This document shows positions 1 through 8,372 of a stretch of DNA of 11,484 bases, one piece after another (position 1 is the stretch's first letter; every line of letters begins with the position of its first letter). A model generated the notes under the pieces. The model saw only the letters and a program-made list of their open reading frames with translations, ran no database searches and was not told the DNA's origin. The DNA lies in NCBI GenBank assembly GCA_038238115.1, contig JBBRYB010000081.1, forward strand, positions 1-11,484. Reading direction: 5' to 3'. This DNA is from JBBRYB01 sp038238115 (lineage in GTDB: Bacteria; Actinomycetota; Actinomycetes; Propionibacteriales; Nocardioidaceae). The translations under genes and the position numbers were made by a program.

Positions 1-184
1 GAGAAGGAATCAGGACGTCATGACCAAGATCGAACAGCGCTAAACGCCGCCAGAGCATCGAAACCTGGTCTCCCATTTCCCTGACCAGGATCGACGAGTA
101 GGTCGCCGCGGTGGGGTGGGTACGCCACAACGTCAGCCAGGTTGGATCACCGTCGCCCCGCTCTTCTTGGTGCCGCCCAGGGCC
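1..184 (-). pseudogene. Left-edge open frame, possible 3' part of a nonsense-interrupted gene
   Basis: Read on the minus strand, these 61 codons contain no stop and run off the left edge of the window. The translation looks like ordinary protein (for example WLTLWRTHPTAATYSSILV followed by REMGDQVSMLWRRLALFDLG), with mostly G or C at third positions. The frame is exactly the one used by the 103-codon ORF that ends in TGA at 185-187, so the two could be one gene broken by a single nonsense codon. There is no ATG or GTG start with a ribosome site in the stretch; the only early candidate is a TTG at 128-130. I do not recognise the family. An alternative reading is the tail of a plus-strand gene ending TAA at 41-43 (...MTKIEQR), which is too short to weigh. 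Sixty-one open codons can also arise by chance at this GC. Confidence 0.3.
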
Positions 185-496
185 TCAGCCAGCATGGGAG
201 AGAGGGACGCGGGCTGCCGCGAAGTGCAGCGCCGATCCGGGCAGCCACATCCACCGCGTGCCAAACGAGATGAGCTGACCGGTCATCCCCCCGGTGCCAG
301 CGCTCGCCAAAACGCCTCCGAACCCTCCAGACCGCGGATCGCCCAGCACGACAGCGGCGGGCGCATCAAGTGCCCAGTGGTAGCCCCGGGACCACCAGAC
401 TGCCCCGATTCTCCGGTACATCGTCGGGGACCCGCGTGAGTAGCCCAGTTGGCCGAGCGAGTCTTCCAAGGCTCGCACCGTTAGGACTCTGTTCAA
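185..496 (-). CDS. Hypothetical 103-codon ORF downstream of the putative immunity gene
   Basis: I do not recognise this protein. It would start at TTG (494-496), directly after an in-frame TGA at 500-502, or at an internal ATG at 419-421 (residue 26). Neither start has a convincing ribosome site; the nearest purine run, GGGGGG at 508-513, is 11 bases from the TTG. The product is rich in Gly, Ala and Trp (IGAVWWSRGYHW, SFGTRWMWLPGSALHFAAAR), has no clear membrane segment, and uses mostly G/C-ending codons. It lies 88 bp after the membrane protein gene in the same direction, so it could be a third cistron of the toxin/immunity operon. The frame continues open beyond its TGA to the window edge, which suggests a truncated or decaying gene. 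It may equally be a chance ORF. Confidence 0.35.
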   Translation of the reverse strand: MNRVLTVRALEDSLGQLGYSRGSPTMYRRIGAVWWSRGYHWALDAPAAVVLGDPRSGGFGGVLASAGTGGMTGQLISFGTRWMWLPGSALHFAAARVPLSHAG

Positions 497-584
497 TCGT
501 CAAGAGACCCCCCGTGAAGCATCCGCTCTCGGTCCGACGTTTTTGCCGATGCCCACAACAGGCTCGGCGCATTCTCGAAGACCG

Positions 585-1349
585 CTAGCGCCCGCGCAAT
601 ACACGATCGTAAAGAAATGCCCATGCGATCTGGAGAACCACGAGCCCTCCTACTGTAATGGTGGGCCCGATGAGCAGAGTCCCGAGGGGCGACTCTGGAC
701 TGAACGGAACCACGTTACACACAATGGCCAGAACGCCATAGGCTTGACGGGCGCGGGACGGGCTCATTGCCACGATCACCACGGCGACCAGGTTCAGAAT
801 TATGGCCAGACCAACGAAGCCAAGCCCAAACACGGAGGACGGCGCGGTCAGTTCGAAGAGTTCACGACGGACCGCCACGATCGGCCAAAACACGGCCGCA
901 GCGGCGAAGGCTGCCATCCACAGCGGTCGGAACCGCGTCACGAGGGACACAGGATCAAACAGGCCCCGGCGTGCGCCGCGCGGATCTGGTTGCTCTACGT
1001 CCCGCAGGCTCCCACTGCCTGGTCCCCGCCCGTTAAAGATCCACCAGCTCGTTTGGCCAACCACTAGCGCGACCAGGACGAGAGACGGGCCAAACCGCAA
1101 ACCGAGGTAGGGCGCCTGCGGATGCAAAAACGCCGTGTTCAGAATTGAGGCCGCTCCACCAATCCAACGAGCGAGACTGGCCGATGCCCGCCAACCGATT
1201 GCGGCGGCAAGGTTTAGCACGATCACTAGACCAAGCAGTGCGACGGCTGGCGCCTCGATTGTCGCGACCGACGTTTTTAGAACCTCGCCGCTCAGGCTGC
1301 CAACAAGCCAAAAACTCGCCGCACCGAGGTACGAAGCGACGGCGATCAT
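585..1349 (-). CDS. Multi-pass membrane protein, putative immunity protein with internal duplication
   Basis: A 254-residue hydrophobic protein, probably in the cytoplasmic membrane. I chose the ATG at 1347-1349 because GGAGAAAGG lies 7 bases upstream; longer in-frame starts reach back into the RHS coding region and lack a ribosome site. Hydrophobic segments lie at about residues 2-20, 33-52, 88-106, 143-160, 174-194 and 226-247, with a polar linker at about 108-140. Residues 1-108 and 142-249 align as two copies of one unit with a constant offset of about 141: F13-W14 with F154-W155, L45-N46-L47 with L185-N186-L187, N71 with N212, P77/P80 with P218/P221, G83 with G223, G87-P88 with G228-P229, W102 with W243 and R108 with R249. 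It begins 35 bases after the RHS stop on the same strand. By analogy with WapA/WapI and RHS-toxin loci it is inferred to protect the producer from the RHS tip. I recognise no named family; an unrelated membrane function is possible. Confidence 0.75.
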   Translation of the reverse strand: MIAVASYLGAASFWLVGSLSGEVLKTSVATIEAPAVALLGLVIVLNLAAAIGWRASASLARWIGGAASILNTAFLHPQAPYLGLRFGPSLVLVALVVGQTSWWIFNGRGPGSGSLRDVEQPDPRGARRGLFDPVSLVTRFRPLWMAAFAAAAVFWPIVAVRRELFELTAPSSVFGLGFVGLAIILNLVAVVIVAMSPSRARQAYGVLAIVCNVVPFSPESPLGTLLIGPTITVGGLVVLQIAWAFLYDRVLRGR

Positions 1350-1356
1350 TCGCAGG

Positions 1357-1365
1357 CCTTTCTCC
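1357..1365 (-). promoter_or_regulatory. Ribosome binding site that fixes the start of the membrane protein
   Basis: GGAGAAAGG lies 7 bases before the ATG at 1349 and within the 35-base gap after the RHS stop. The in-frame GTG codons further upstream have no comparable purine tract, so this site decides the start and gives a 254-residue protein. Confidence 0.6.
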
Positions 1366-1384
1366 ACCGCGATCGCGTTAGGGC

Positions 1385-1690
1385 CTAACCGCCACACGGC
1401 CTTATCCAATACCCCACGACGAGCAGCCGCCCAGAGCGGAAGAGATTCAAACCAACCACCACCTGCATGGCACTCCAGCCGCGTACAGCCACGTAAGTGA
1501 AGGCGATTCCATAGCCAGCGAGCGCCAGCCCGGCAACCAAGTCGCCGAAGCACCGGTCATACCGGTACGCACGCTCCACGGCGCGCAAATTGCCCAAGCA
1601 GGCCCAATATTGCCTAGCGTTCCACCACCAATCTGAGCAGCTACGGGCAACCTTCCTATAGCCCTCGCGCATTTGAGGACACCCGATGCA
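1385..1690 (-). other. Variable C-terminal tip of the RHS protein (residues 2203-2303)
   Basis: The 101 residues after the conserved DPSGQ junction share nothing visible with the shell. They contain six cysteines (CIGC, SCSD, ACLG, RCFG, PCGG). An Arg/Trp/Tyr-rich amphipathic half (about 2210-2251) is followed by two hydrophobic stretches: LVAGLALAGYGIAFTYVAV, then VVVGLNLF and LLVVGYWI. I see no nuclease, deaminase or ADP-ribosyltransferase motif. A membrane-inserting or pore-like effector would fit both the hydrophobic stretches and the membrane nature of the neighbouring putative immunity protein, but this is inference. A hand count gives about 61% GC here against about 67% in a sample of the shell (5041-5340), a mild difference in the direction usual for exchanged RHS tips. 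Confidence 0.6.
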
Positions 1691-4600
1691 TTGACCGCTG
1701 GGGTCCGCCTTGCTTGTGGGCGCGTTGCCTCCGTATACGTAGTGATTCTGCTCAGCTGCTGCCGGGTCTGGTTGAACGAATCGCCCCGTACCTGGTGAGT
1801 AATGTCGAGCGTGCATGTAGTACAGACCGATCGCAGCGTCCCATTGCACGTCCTGATTGCCGAGATAGAGGAACCGGAACCCGAGATCCCCGATTCCGTT
1901 GTAAGTCGTGGTGGTAGGCAAGCCCCAAGTGCCGTAGGCGAAGCTGTTGGCGAGGGTCGTGGTTCCGTCGCCGTTGACCCGCTGAAGGTTAAGCGCGTCA
2001 CCGTGGCCGTTCCACGCCACCAAATATGTACCTGCGTCCGTCCCACTTGGAACGATTACCTTGACGATCGCCCCGGACTCATCGACCACGTAGCTGCGTG
2101 TCACGGACGTACCATCGTTTTCATCTACGATCGCATCCCCCACATAACGGAAGTTAGTAATTGACACCACCCCGAGGACGGACGAGACGATCTGAGTCCG
2201 GTGCCCTTCGCCGTCGTAGGTGAAGTCGAGCTTCGTCGACTGCCCACCGCAAGTGGGCTCGCAAACCTCGGTGAGCCGGCCTTCGCTGTCATAGGTGTAG
2301 ACCCAGCGGTTGTCCTGAGTGACGCGGCCCGCTGAGTCGTAGCTCACGTTGGGGTTGGCGCAGCTCGTTGCTGCGATGGCACAGAGTTGCCCGTTGGCGT
2401 AGTAGGCGTAATCGGTGGTGGCGCCGCCCGCGAAGGCCTGTGTTTGGTTCCCAGAGTCGTCGTAGGTGTAGCTCTCGTCGCGAGCAGCCGGGCTGCAGGG
2501 AGAACCGCTATTGCGTCCGGTAACTTGATTGCGCGCGTCGTAGCAGTAGCGGTAGTCGGATGTTGCGGCGCCGTTGCTTTCAGTGACTTGGATGCGGTTG
2601 TCTGCGTTGTCGTAGGCATAAGTATCCGAACCCATCGCCACAACGCTGTCCGTGCACAGATGGTCGACGTTTGCTGTGCAAACTTGGAACACGATGCCCA
2701 AGAGCCGAAGACGCCCGTCGTAGCTGTAGAGGTTCTGGAGTTCGCGGCCGTTCGCCGTCGGTTGATAGACGGCTGCCACCTGGTAGTTGGTGTTCGCGTC
2801 GTAGGTCGTGATCGCGTTTGTGGTCCCATCGTTGAGCTTGATGCGCTTGTTGCGAGCGTCATAGGTGGTCGAAGTAACTTGCTGCGGCGGGTACGTCCAG
2901 CCGGTGCTGCCGGCTGGCAAGCAAACGTCTGTCGGATTGGTCCGCCACAGGCAACGATCTGTCCCGTTGCTTGCCGCATCGTACGCAGTCTTGGCCGTCG
3001 ACCCGTCGCCACGAACCTCAGTGGTTATTTGATCGAGCGGGTTGACGCCGAAAACGGTGGTAGTCGAGTTTCCGCTCTTTGTTCTCGAAGACGTGAGGCG
3101 ATTGCCTGCTCCGTCGAGGGTGTCATCGATGGTTCGGTCCCCAGCGTCCGAACCAGACGTCACCTCATCACGCTGCAGGCGTCCAAGGCCATCGTACGTG
3201 TGCGTGACCGTCCGCTGATTCGCGCCCGCGCCGCACCCGGGCGCTAGGCCGCCGATCGTCGTGAGTGTCTTGTCGCGATAGTCGTAGGCGGCTGCGGTGC
3301 AAGCGAATCCGTCATCGGTGGTCAGTACGCGGCCACCAAGATCGTGCGTGTAGACGGACACTAGCCCGCCAGGTGCTCCGGCTTCGTAGCTAGTGCGCCG
3401 ATCGAGCACATCGTAGGCGTTGATGTTCTCGGCCTCGTCGGCGCTTCCAGCCGCTTGGATCGTCGAGGTCTGGCGCCCCAGTGCGTCATAGAGGTCCTCG
3501 GTAAACCCGAGGTTGGCGTCGCCAAGCTGGCGCTCGTCTTTGGTGGTCAGCAGGTGCCCGTCCGCGTCGAAGCTCGAGGCGGTTGTCTGGCGCGCGCTCT
3601 CCCCGGAAGGTTGCTGGAAGACTTGGAGGGCCCGAGCGACGCGGTCATAGGCCGTCGCCGTGAGTAGCTGGCCGTTGTAGTCGCTCGCCGAACGCAAGGC
3701 CCCCAACTCATCGTGAATGGTCGTGCTCTGCAGTGCTCCTGCACCTCCGGGCGTCGCGGGGCTCGATTCGGTGAGCTGCTCGTTGACCGCATCGAACGTC
3801 CAGCGTGTGACGTAATCATCTGCTCCTGGTGCCCCTCCCGTTGCTTCGATCGCGCGCCGCGGATCTGTCGTGCTGACCCGATTGTCCGCCGTGTCATATC
3901 CATAGCTTGTCGTGAGGTCAGTGCGGGCTAGGCTGGTCGCGTTGGGGGCGACGTCATCGCCGCCCGCACTCACGACGCCGTCAACGTAATTCGTGATGCT
4001 CGCCGTCTGGTTGCCGTTGGGGTCGTAAGTGAATCCATCCACTCGATCGTCGCGCGTCGCACCCGAGGCATCCTTATTGTGACGGGTGGCCCCAGTGCGC
4101 TGGCCATAGGCGTCATACCCGTAATCCGTGGTGACATTCGTATCGGCGCTGTGAGGGCCCCCTGAGACAAAGTTCTCAATCTGGCCCAAGACGTCAAGGC
4201 CGCCCGCTGTTAGGGTGCAGCCAGCGTCATAGCAGTAACGAGTGATCGTCTGCAGCGAGGTCGAGCCATCTTGGCTGATCGTACGCTGGGTGGCATCGTT
4301 ATTGGCGTTATAGACGTAGTCCGTCCAGCGGTTGGTGGATGGCGTCAGCGGCTCTATGAGACGGCTAAGCAGCCCGAGGCTGGCGGCTTGGTAACTGTAA
4401 TTCACCGTCCGGGCCGGGGTGCCGTACAGGGCGCCGAAGTTGGCGGTGACCGAGGCGGGTTCAATCGGATACGTGCCGTCCCACGCGGTGCGGCGCTCGA
4501 TCGGCGTCGAGACATCGAGGTAGCGCCAGACGCTGGTCACCCTTCCGTATGCGTCGCCTGCGGCGATGAGACCGTAGGCGGTGGTGCTCGTCGGCCGATC

Positions 4601-7600
4601 GACCCGCACCCGGGTGCTCGATTCGACCGTGAACGCTGTTGCAATGCCGCCCGGCTGGTACTGCTGTTCGGCATCCTCGACGCTGGCCAGGCGGTTGCCG
4701 CTGTAGGTCAGCGGTGTGGTGATCGTCCGCGTGGCGGTTCCCAGCGTCCCGCTGCTGAAGGTGGTCACCGTCTGGGTCTTGGCAATCGCGGTGAGCTGGT
4801 TCGCAGTATTGGTCAGGCACGTGATGTGGCTGCCACCGGTCGGACAGGTGCCGGTCGTGTTGAGTGGATCGGACCAGCCGATCAAGTTGTTCGAGCCGTC
4901 GTAGAAGAAGCGGTAGAGGCGCAGACTGCCAGAGGCGCCGGTCTGGACCACGCCGGAGGCGTTGATGTAGGCCCAGTCGGTGATGCTGGTCAGGTTTCCG
5001 CCGGTCCAGCCGAAGCTGACGACCCGTCCGTTCGGGTCGGTGGCGCTGGTCAGCGTGCTGCCCGTGTAGCCGTAGCTGATCCCGTTGGCGTGGCGGTCCT
5101 GACTGCGAGTCAGGCGCGCCGTGGTCCCGGAGATGTCGAAGCGATCCAGTGTCAGATCGCGGGAGGTCAGCGTGAACTCGTCGGCTTGGGCCGTGTCCTT
5201 GACCAGCGTGGCGTAAACGGTCGGGGGCCGGCTATAGGTCGTCACCGTACCAACCGTGAGCGGGCTCGCGAAGGTATGGCGTGAGCCATCGGCGTCGATG
5301 AAGGTCACTGAGCCGTCCGCGTTCAGGACCAGCCGGCGCTGCACCGAGAGCTGCCAGCCAGGTCCCATACCCACGCTGGTCGCATCCTGGCCGTTGTAGG
5401 TAAGCGTCAGACCGAGACTGCCACCTCGATAAGGCAGGCTGGCGAGTGGATGGCTGAGAACTGGGTTGCCGGTGACCACGTTGGCCGCGAGGTGATCGCC
5501 CGTGCCCAGGTCCCAACTCTCGAAGGTGTGCTGCGGTTGGTGGCCGAGCCCGGCGCCGACCGTGATGCAGACGGTCGTGGTACTCGTCTGGCCACCGGTG
5601 CGGCTTACCGTCAGCTTCAGCGCGTAGCTGCCCGACAGGCCGGTCGTATCCCAGCTGCCGAGCTGTCCGTTGGTGACCTGACTGGTTCGCGGGTTGGTTC
5701 CCACGTCGAGCCACGAGCCGGGTGCGCAGCCGCTTCCGTAGAGCAGTGTGTAGTTCGCGAAGTTCGTGGCCGCCGAGGCGCTGCCCAAGATGCGATAGCT
5801 GCCATCGAGCAGGTCACTGGCCACCGGCGCGCTAATAATGGCGGTGGGCAGGTTGTTGTCGACGGTCACGGTGCGCGTCACTGTTGTGTAGCCGGAGCTG
5901 ATCCGCGCCTTGTCGTAGACGCGCAGGCGCACCGTCCAGGTGCCGGTCGCCAGGGAGCTCGCGTTCCAGGTGCCCAGCGTCGCGTTGGTCACGGCGCTGG
6001 TGAAGGTGCCGATGGCCGTCCAACTGCTCGGCGCGCCTCCCGAGCCATAGTCGAGGATGTACTGGGTGAAGTTGGCGTCGGATGCGGTGCCCACGATGGG
6101 AACCGATCCGGAGACCGTGGCGCTGGCGGCCGGAGAAGTGATCGCTCCCGTCGGCGCCAACGCGTCGAAGATCAGGTTCTTGCCGGTGTCGACGTAGCCC
6201 ACGGTATTGCCGGCGGAGTCGGCGAAGTAGTACTCCAGGTCGATGCTGGCGCTGACGTTCTTACCGACGGTAGTGAACTGCACCTCACGGGTGCCGCCGG
6301 AGTTGTAGGTCTCGCTGCAGGCGGTGACGTCGACCAGGGTCGAGGTGTTGAACTCGGTACAGTTCGTGCCACCCACGCTCCAATCGTGGTACGCACGATC
6401 CTCGTCGGTGGCGTTGTTCAAGCGCTGGTAAGTGAGCTTGATCCCCGAGTTGGCATCCGAGCCGCGCAGTTTGACGGTGGCCGTGCCGTTGCCAAGGAAG
6501 TAGTAGTTCGGATCCGCCGCGGTGACGGCGCCGGTGACCGTGGCCGATGTGAAGGCCGGATTGACCCCGTCGAACTTCCAGGCCTGAGCTGCGCTGAAGC
6601 CGCTCCATGAGTGCCCGTCACCCACCGAGACGTGCCAGTAGTAGGTCGTCCCGGACACCAAGCCGGTGGGTGGGGTGTAGGTCCAGCTTGGCGTGGAACC
6701 CGAGCTGGCGGTCGAATCCGCCTTCAGGGTCGTGAACGCCGAGGTGGTCCCGATCTGGACCCAAAACCGCGCTTGGCCCAGCCCGGAGCCATTGTTCGAG
6801 TACGTCCAGTTAAAGGTGCCCTTGCCCCAGGCGCTGCCGATTGGGCTGGTGGGTGTGACGCCGGGATGGACCCAGGTGCTGGAGATGTAGGGGGTGAGGG
6901 TGGCGTTCTCGCTGGTGCGCAGGCGCTTCCAGAGGGTCTGACTGGCAGAAGCCTCGTAGATCCGCAGGCCGTAATTGGTGGCCGTGCCGTATGACCAGGC
7001 CTGGACGGTGGAGGTCACATTGAAGCTCGCCCAGCCATTGTCGACCACGGTGGTCGAGGTCAGATACGTCCAGGACGGCTGGGTCATGTTCCACGTCTGG
7101 CCGGAGGTGAAAGCGCTGTTCAGCTTGCCGACATAGATGCCGCTCGGCGTGGAACCCATGAACGTGTGCTGGGCGTAGACGTTGAACGTCGCGGACAGGA
7201 TGGTTTCATTGGTCGGGGTGGCGGTCTTGACATACGCGTAATTCGTGCCCGAGGTGGCGTCGTAGTAGCCGTTCCACAACTCGTAGTAGCCGCCCTCGTT
7301 CGGGTTCCACAAGGCATCATGGGAGGTCGTTGGAGAGGCCGAGCTGATGAAGGTATCGAGGGTGACCGAAAACGTCGTGGTCGTCGGGTCGAGGTAGACC
7401 GGATATACGCGGTTCGGGCTCGCCAGCCAGGTTGGGTCGGCACGGACCACGACGACGCTCTGGCTGCCAACGGTGATGAGGCTGTAGGCCACCTTGGTGC
7501 TGCGTGCACCATCGCCATCGGCCTGCGGGGCGGAGTCGACCATGAAGGGGGCAGGGAACGTGAAGACGTCGGCCTTCGCGGTTCCGATGGCGACCGAGCC

Positions 7601-8296
7601 GTCAGACTCAAGACGGGCGGACAGACCGGGCGCATCGATCACGAAGGCGAAGACGCTCGGCGCTGCTGCGCTCTTGAGGACGATGTCTTCCTTGGCTCCG
7701 TTGGGCAGGAGGTTGTAGCGCAGGTCGGTGTTCGGATAGACATCGCGGTACAGAACCCGGCCCTTGTCGAGGACTGGCGTTCTATCCGCAGCTGCGACGA
7801 CGCCGGTCACCGCAGGTGGGACAATCGGCTGCAGGGCGATCGATTGCTGACCGGCGACGACTTTCAGCAGCGTCCCGCTGGCGCTGTTGGTCCCGAGTTC
7901 GCTCCGGACCTCTGCCTGCTTCGTTTCGAAGGCGACGCCGGCGCGAGCGCTAGATACCGCAGTCATGTCGATCGGCACGAGGTCGCCCGATCCATCGTCG
8001 AAGTTGATGGGTCGCGCGAACGTCTCGGTGGTGAAGGTGCCGTCCGCGTTCTGAAAGGTGCGCGAATCGACCGTACGCTCCTCCGGGAGTTCCACCGGCT
8101 CGGCAGGCGTCGATTGCACGACTGGCGGGTTGGGCTCCGCCGCACGGCTCATGCCTGGTTGGGCGCTGCCGTAAGCCGTATGGGCTTTGATCAATGAAGA
8201 AGCCGGAGCGAGCGGTCCGGCTTGAAGAAGAATGAAGCTAATCGTCGTCGCAAGGACCATGGGACGCCGCCATGCGACCATGCTCCGCGGTGCCAC
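1385..8296 (-). CDS. Secreted WapA-like YD-repeat/RHS protein with unique C-terminal tip (polymorphic toxin candidate)
   Basis: A 2303-residue protein, close in size to Bacillus WapA. The GTG start at 8294-8296 has GGAGG 7 bases upstream; an ATG five codons later lacks this spacing. Order of parts: a Sec-type signal at residues 1-35 (R-rich n-region, then VLATTISFILL); a β-rich region; a DNRLRE-like domain at about 310-475 (LDTFISSASPTTSHDALW, TSTVQAW, NYGLRIYEA); an Fn3-like domain at 475-580 (SGTTYYWHVSVGDG); Ig-like domains at 580-905, including two tandem related units at about 728-812 and 825-905 (YxLxYGSGxAPxSW, then VTNxxLGxW); the RHS entry motif near 925 (VVTGNPVLSHP, GLTLTYNG); YD repeats from about 1085 to 2140 (YDAYGQRTG, YDALGRQTS, YTYDSEGRLTE); and the core motif at 2150-2202 (GLYYMHARHYSPGTGRFVQPDP, ending DPSGQ). 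Known RHS/WapA proteins use the repeats as a shell and export and deliver a C-terminal toxin. The tip here is residues 2203-2303. Promoter at 8345-8372; a putative immunity gene follows. The toxin role is inferred. Confidence 0.93.
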   Translation of the reverse strand: MAPRSMVAWRRPMVLATTISFILLQAGPLAPASSLIKAHTAYGSAQPGMSRAAEPNPPVVQSTPAEPVELPEERTVDSRTFQNADGTFTTETFARPINFDDGSGDLVPIDMTAVSSARAGVAFETKQAEVRSELGTNSASGTLLKVVAGQQSIALQPIVPPAVTGVVAAADRTPVLDKGRVLYRDVYPNTDLRYNLLPNGAKEDIVLKSAAAPSVFAFVIDAPGLSARLESDGSVAIGTAKADVFTFPAPFMVDSAPQADGDGARSTKVAYSLITVGSQSVVVVRADPTWLASPNRVYPVYLDPTTTTFSVTLDTFISSASPTTSHDALWNPNEGGYYELWNGYYDATSGTNYAYVKTATPTNETILSATFNVYAQHTFMGSTPSGIYVGKLNSAFTSGQTWNMTQPSWTYLTSTTVVDNGWASFNVTSTVQAWSYGTATNYGLRIYEASASQTLWKRLRTSENATLTPYISSTWVHPGVTPTSPIGSAWGKGTFNWTYSNNGSGLGQARFWVQIGTTSAFTTLKADSTASSGSTPSWTYTPPTGLVSGTTYYWHVSVGDGHSWSGFSAAQAWKFDGVNPAFTSATVTGAVTAADPNYYFLGNGTATVKLRGSDANSGIKLTYQRLNNATDEDRAYHDWSVGGTNCTEFNTSTLVDVTACSETYNSGGTREVQFTTVGKNVSASIDLEYYFADSAGNTVGYVDTGKNLIFDALAPTGAITSPAASATVSGSVPIVGTASDANFTQYILDYGSGGAPSSWTAIGTFTSAVTNATLGTWNASSLATGTWTVRLRVYDKARISSGYTTVTRTVTVDNNLPTAIISAPVASDLLDGSYRILGSASAATNFANYTLLYGSGCAPGSWLDVGTNPRTSQVTNGQLGSWDTTGLSGSYALKLTVSRTGGQTSTTTVCITVGAGLGHQPQHTFESWDLGTGDHLAANVVTGNPVLSHPLASLPYRGGSLGLTLTYNGQDATSVGMGPGWQLSVQRRLVLNADGSVTFIDADGSRHTFASPLTVGTVTTYSRPPTVYATLVKDTAQADEFTLTSRDLTLDRFDISGTTARLTRSQDRHANGISYGYTGSTLTSATDPNGRVVSFGWTGGNLTSITDWAYINASGVVQTGASGSLRLYRFFYDGSNNLIGWSDPLNTTGTCPTGGSHITCLTNTANQLTAIAKTQTVTTFSSGTLGTATRTITTPLTYSGNRLASVEDAEQQYQPGGIATAFTVESSTRVRVDRPTSTTAYGLIAAGDAYGRVTSVWRYLDVSTPIERRTAWDGTYPIEPASVTANFGALYGTPARTVNYSYQAASLGLLSRLIEPLTPSTNRWTDYVYNANNDATQRTISQDGSTSLQTITRYCYDAGCTLTAGGLDVLGQIENFVSGGPHSADTNVTTDYGYDAYGQRTGATRHNKDASGATRDDRVDGFTYDPNGNQTASITNYVDGVVSAGGDDVAPNATSLARTDLTTSYGYDTADNRVSTTDPRRAIEATGGAPGADDYVTRWTFDAVNEQLTESSPATPGGAGALQSTTIHDELGALRSASDYNGQLLTATAYDRVARALQVFQQPSGESARQTTASSFDADGHLLTTKDERQLGDANLGFTEDLYDALGRQTSTIQAAGSADEAENINAYDVLDRRTSYEAGAPGGLVSVYTHDLGGRVLTTDDGFACTAAAYDYRDKTLTTIGGLAPGCGAGANQRTVTHTYDGLGRLQRDEVTSGSDAGDRTIDDTLDGAGNRLTSSRTKSGNSTTTVFGVNPLDQITTEVRGDGSTAKTAYDAASNGTDRCLWRTNPTDVCLPAGSTGWTYPPQQVTSTTYDARNKRIKLNDGTTNAITTYDANTNYQVAAVYQPTANGRELQNLYSYDGRLRLLGIVFQVCTANVDHLCTDSVVAMGSDTYAYDNADNRIQVTESNGAATSDYRYCYDARNQVTGRNSGSPCSPAARDESYTYDDSGNQTQAFAGGATTDYAYYANGQLCAIAATSCANPNVSYDSAGRVTQDNRWVYTYDSEGRLTEVCEPTCGGQSTKLDFTYDGEGHRTQIVSSVLGVVSITNFRYVGDAIVDENDGTSVTRSYVVDESGAIVKVIVPSGTDAGTYLVAWNGHGDALNLQRVNGDGTTTLANSFAYGTWGLPTTTTYNGIGDLGFRFLYLGNQDVQWDAAIGLYYMHARHYSPGTGRFVQPDPAAAEQNHYVYGGNAPTSKADPSGQCIGCPQMREGYRKVARSCSDWWWNARQYWACLGNLRAVERAYRYDRCFGDLVAGLALAGYGIAFTYVAVRGWSAMQVVVGLNLFRSGRLLVVGYWIRPCGG

Positions 8297-8303
8297 TGGC
8301 TCG

Positions 8304-8308
8304 CCTCC
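8304..8308 (-). promoter_or_regulatory. Ribosome binding site supporting the GTG start of the RHS gene
   Basis: GGAGG lies 7 bases upstream of the GTG at 8294-8296. It is too far from the next in-frame ATG at 8279-8281, so GTG is preferred. Confidence 0.6.
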
Positions 8309-8344
8309 GTCCGGCGTTGTGCGGTGCTTGGCCGAGCTATCGGG

Positions 8345-8372
8345 AGTATGGCAGTCTGCGACAGCCAGTCAA
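8345..8372 (-). promoter_or_regulatory. Sigma70-like promoter for the RHS gene
   Basis: On the minus strand, TTGACT (8367-8372, five of six matches to TTGACA) is followed by a 16-base spacer and CATACT (8345-8350, four of six matches to TATAAT, including the key A2 and T6). Transcription would begin near 8338 and give a leader of about 40 bases that includes the GGAGG site. The spacing and its position just upstream of the GTG support an own promoter for RHS and, by read-through, for the membrane protein behind it. Confidence 0.5.

Noticed and set aside
543..1067. Plus-strand 174-codon open frame
   Set aside because: It is antisense to the membrane protein, rich in His/Pro/Arg/Gly, and has no ribosome site or motif. 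The minus strand shows clear membrane helices and an internal repeat.
1350..1553. Longer N-terminus for the membrane protein reaching into the RHS tip
   Set aside because: The extra 68 residues are an out-of-frame reading of the RHS tip, and no ribosome site precedes the upstream starts. The internal repeat also begins near the ATG at 1349.
2387..3247. Plus-strand 286-codon open frame opposite the YD repeats
   Set aside because: It is a shadow of repeated YD codons, with Val/Arg/Ala bias and no recognisable domain.
4271..5284. Long plus-strand open frame (337 codons), and similar ones at 5450-6610 and 7166-8197
   Set aside because: They lie wholly antisense to the RHS gene, whose domains are clear. 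Their products are Gly/Ala/Arg/Val-rich without motifs, as expected for shadows of a GC-rich gene.
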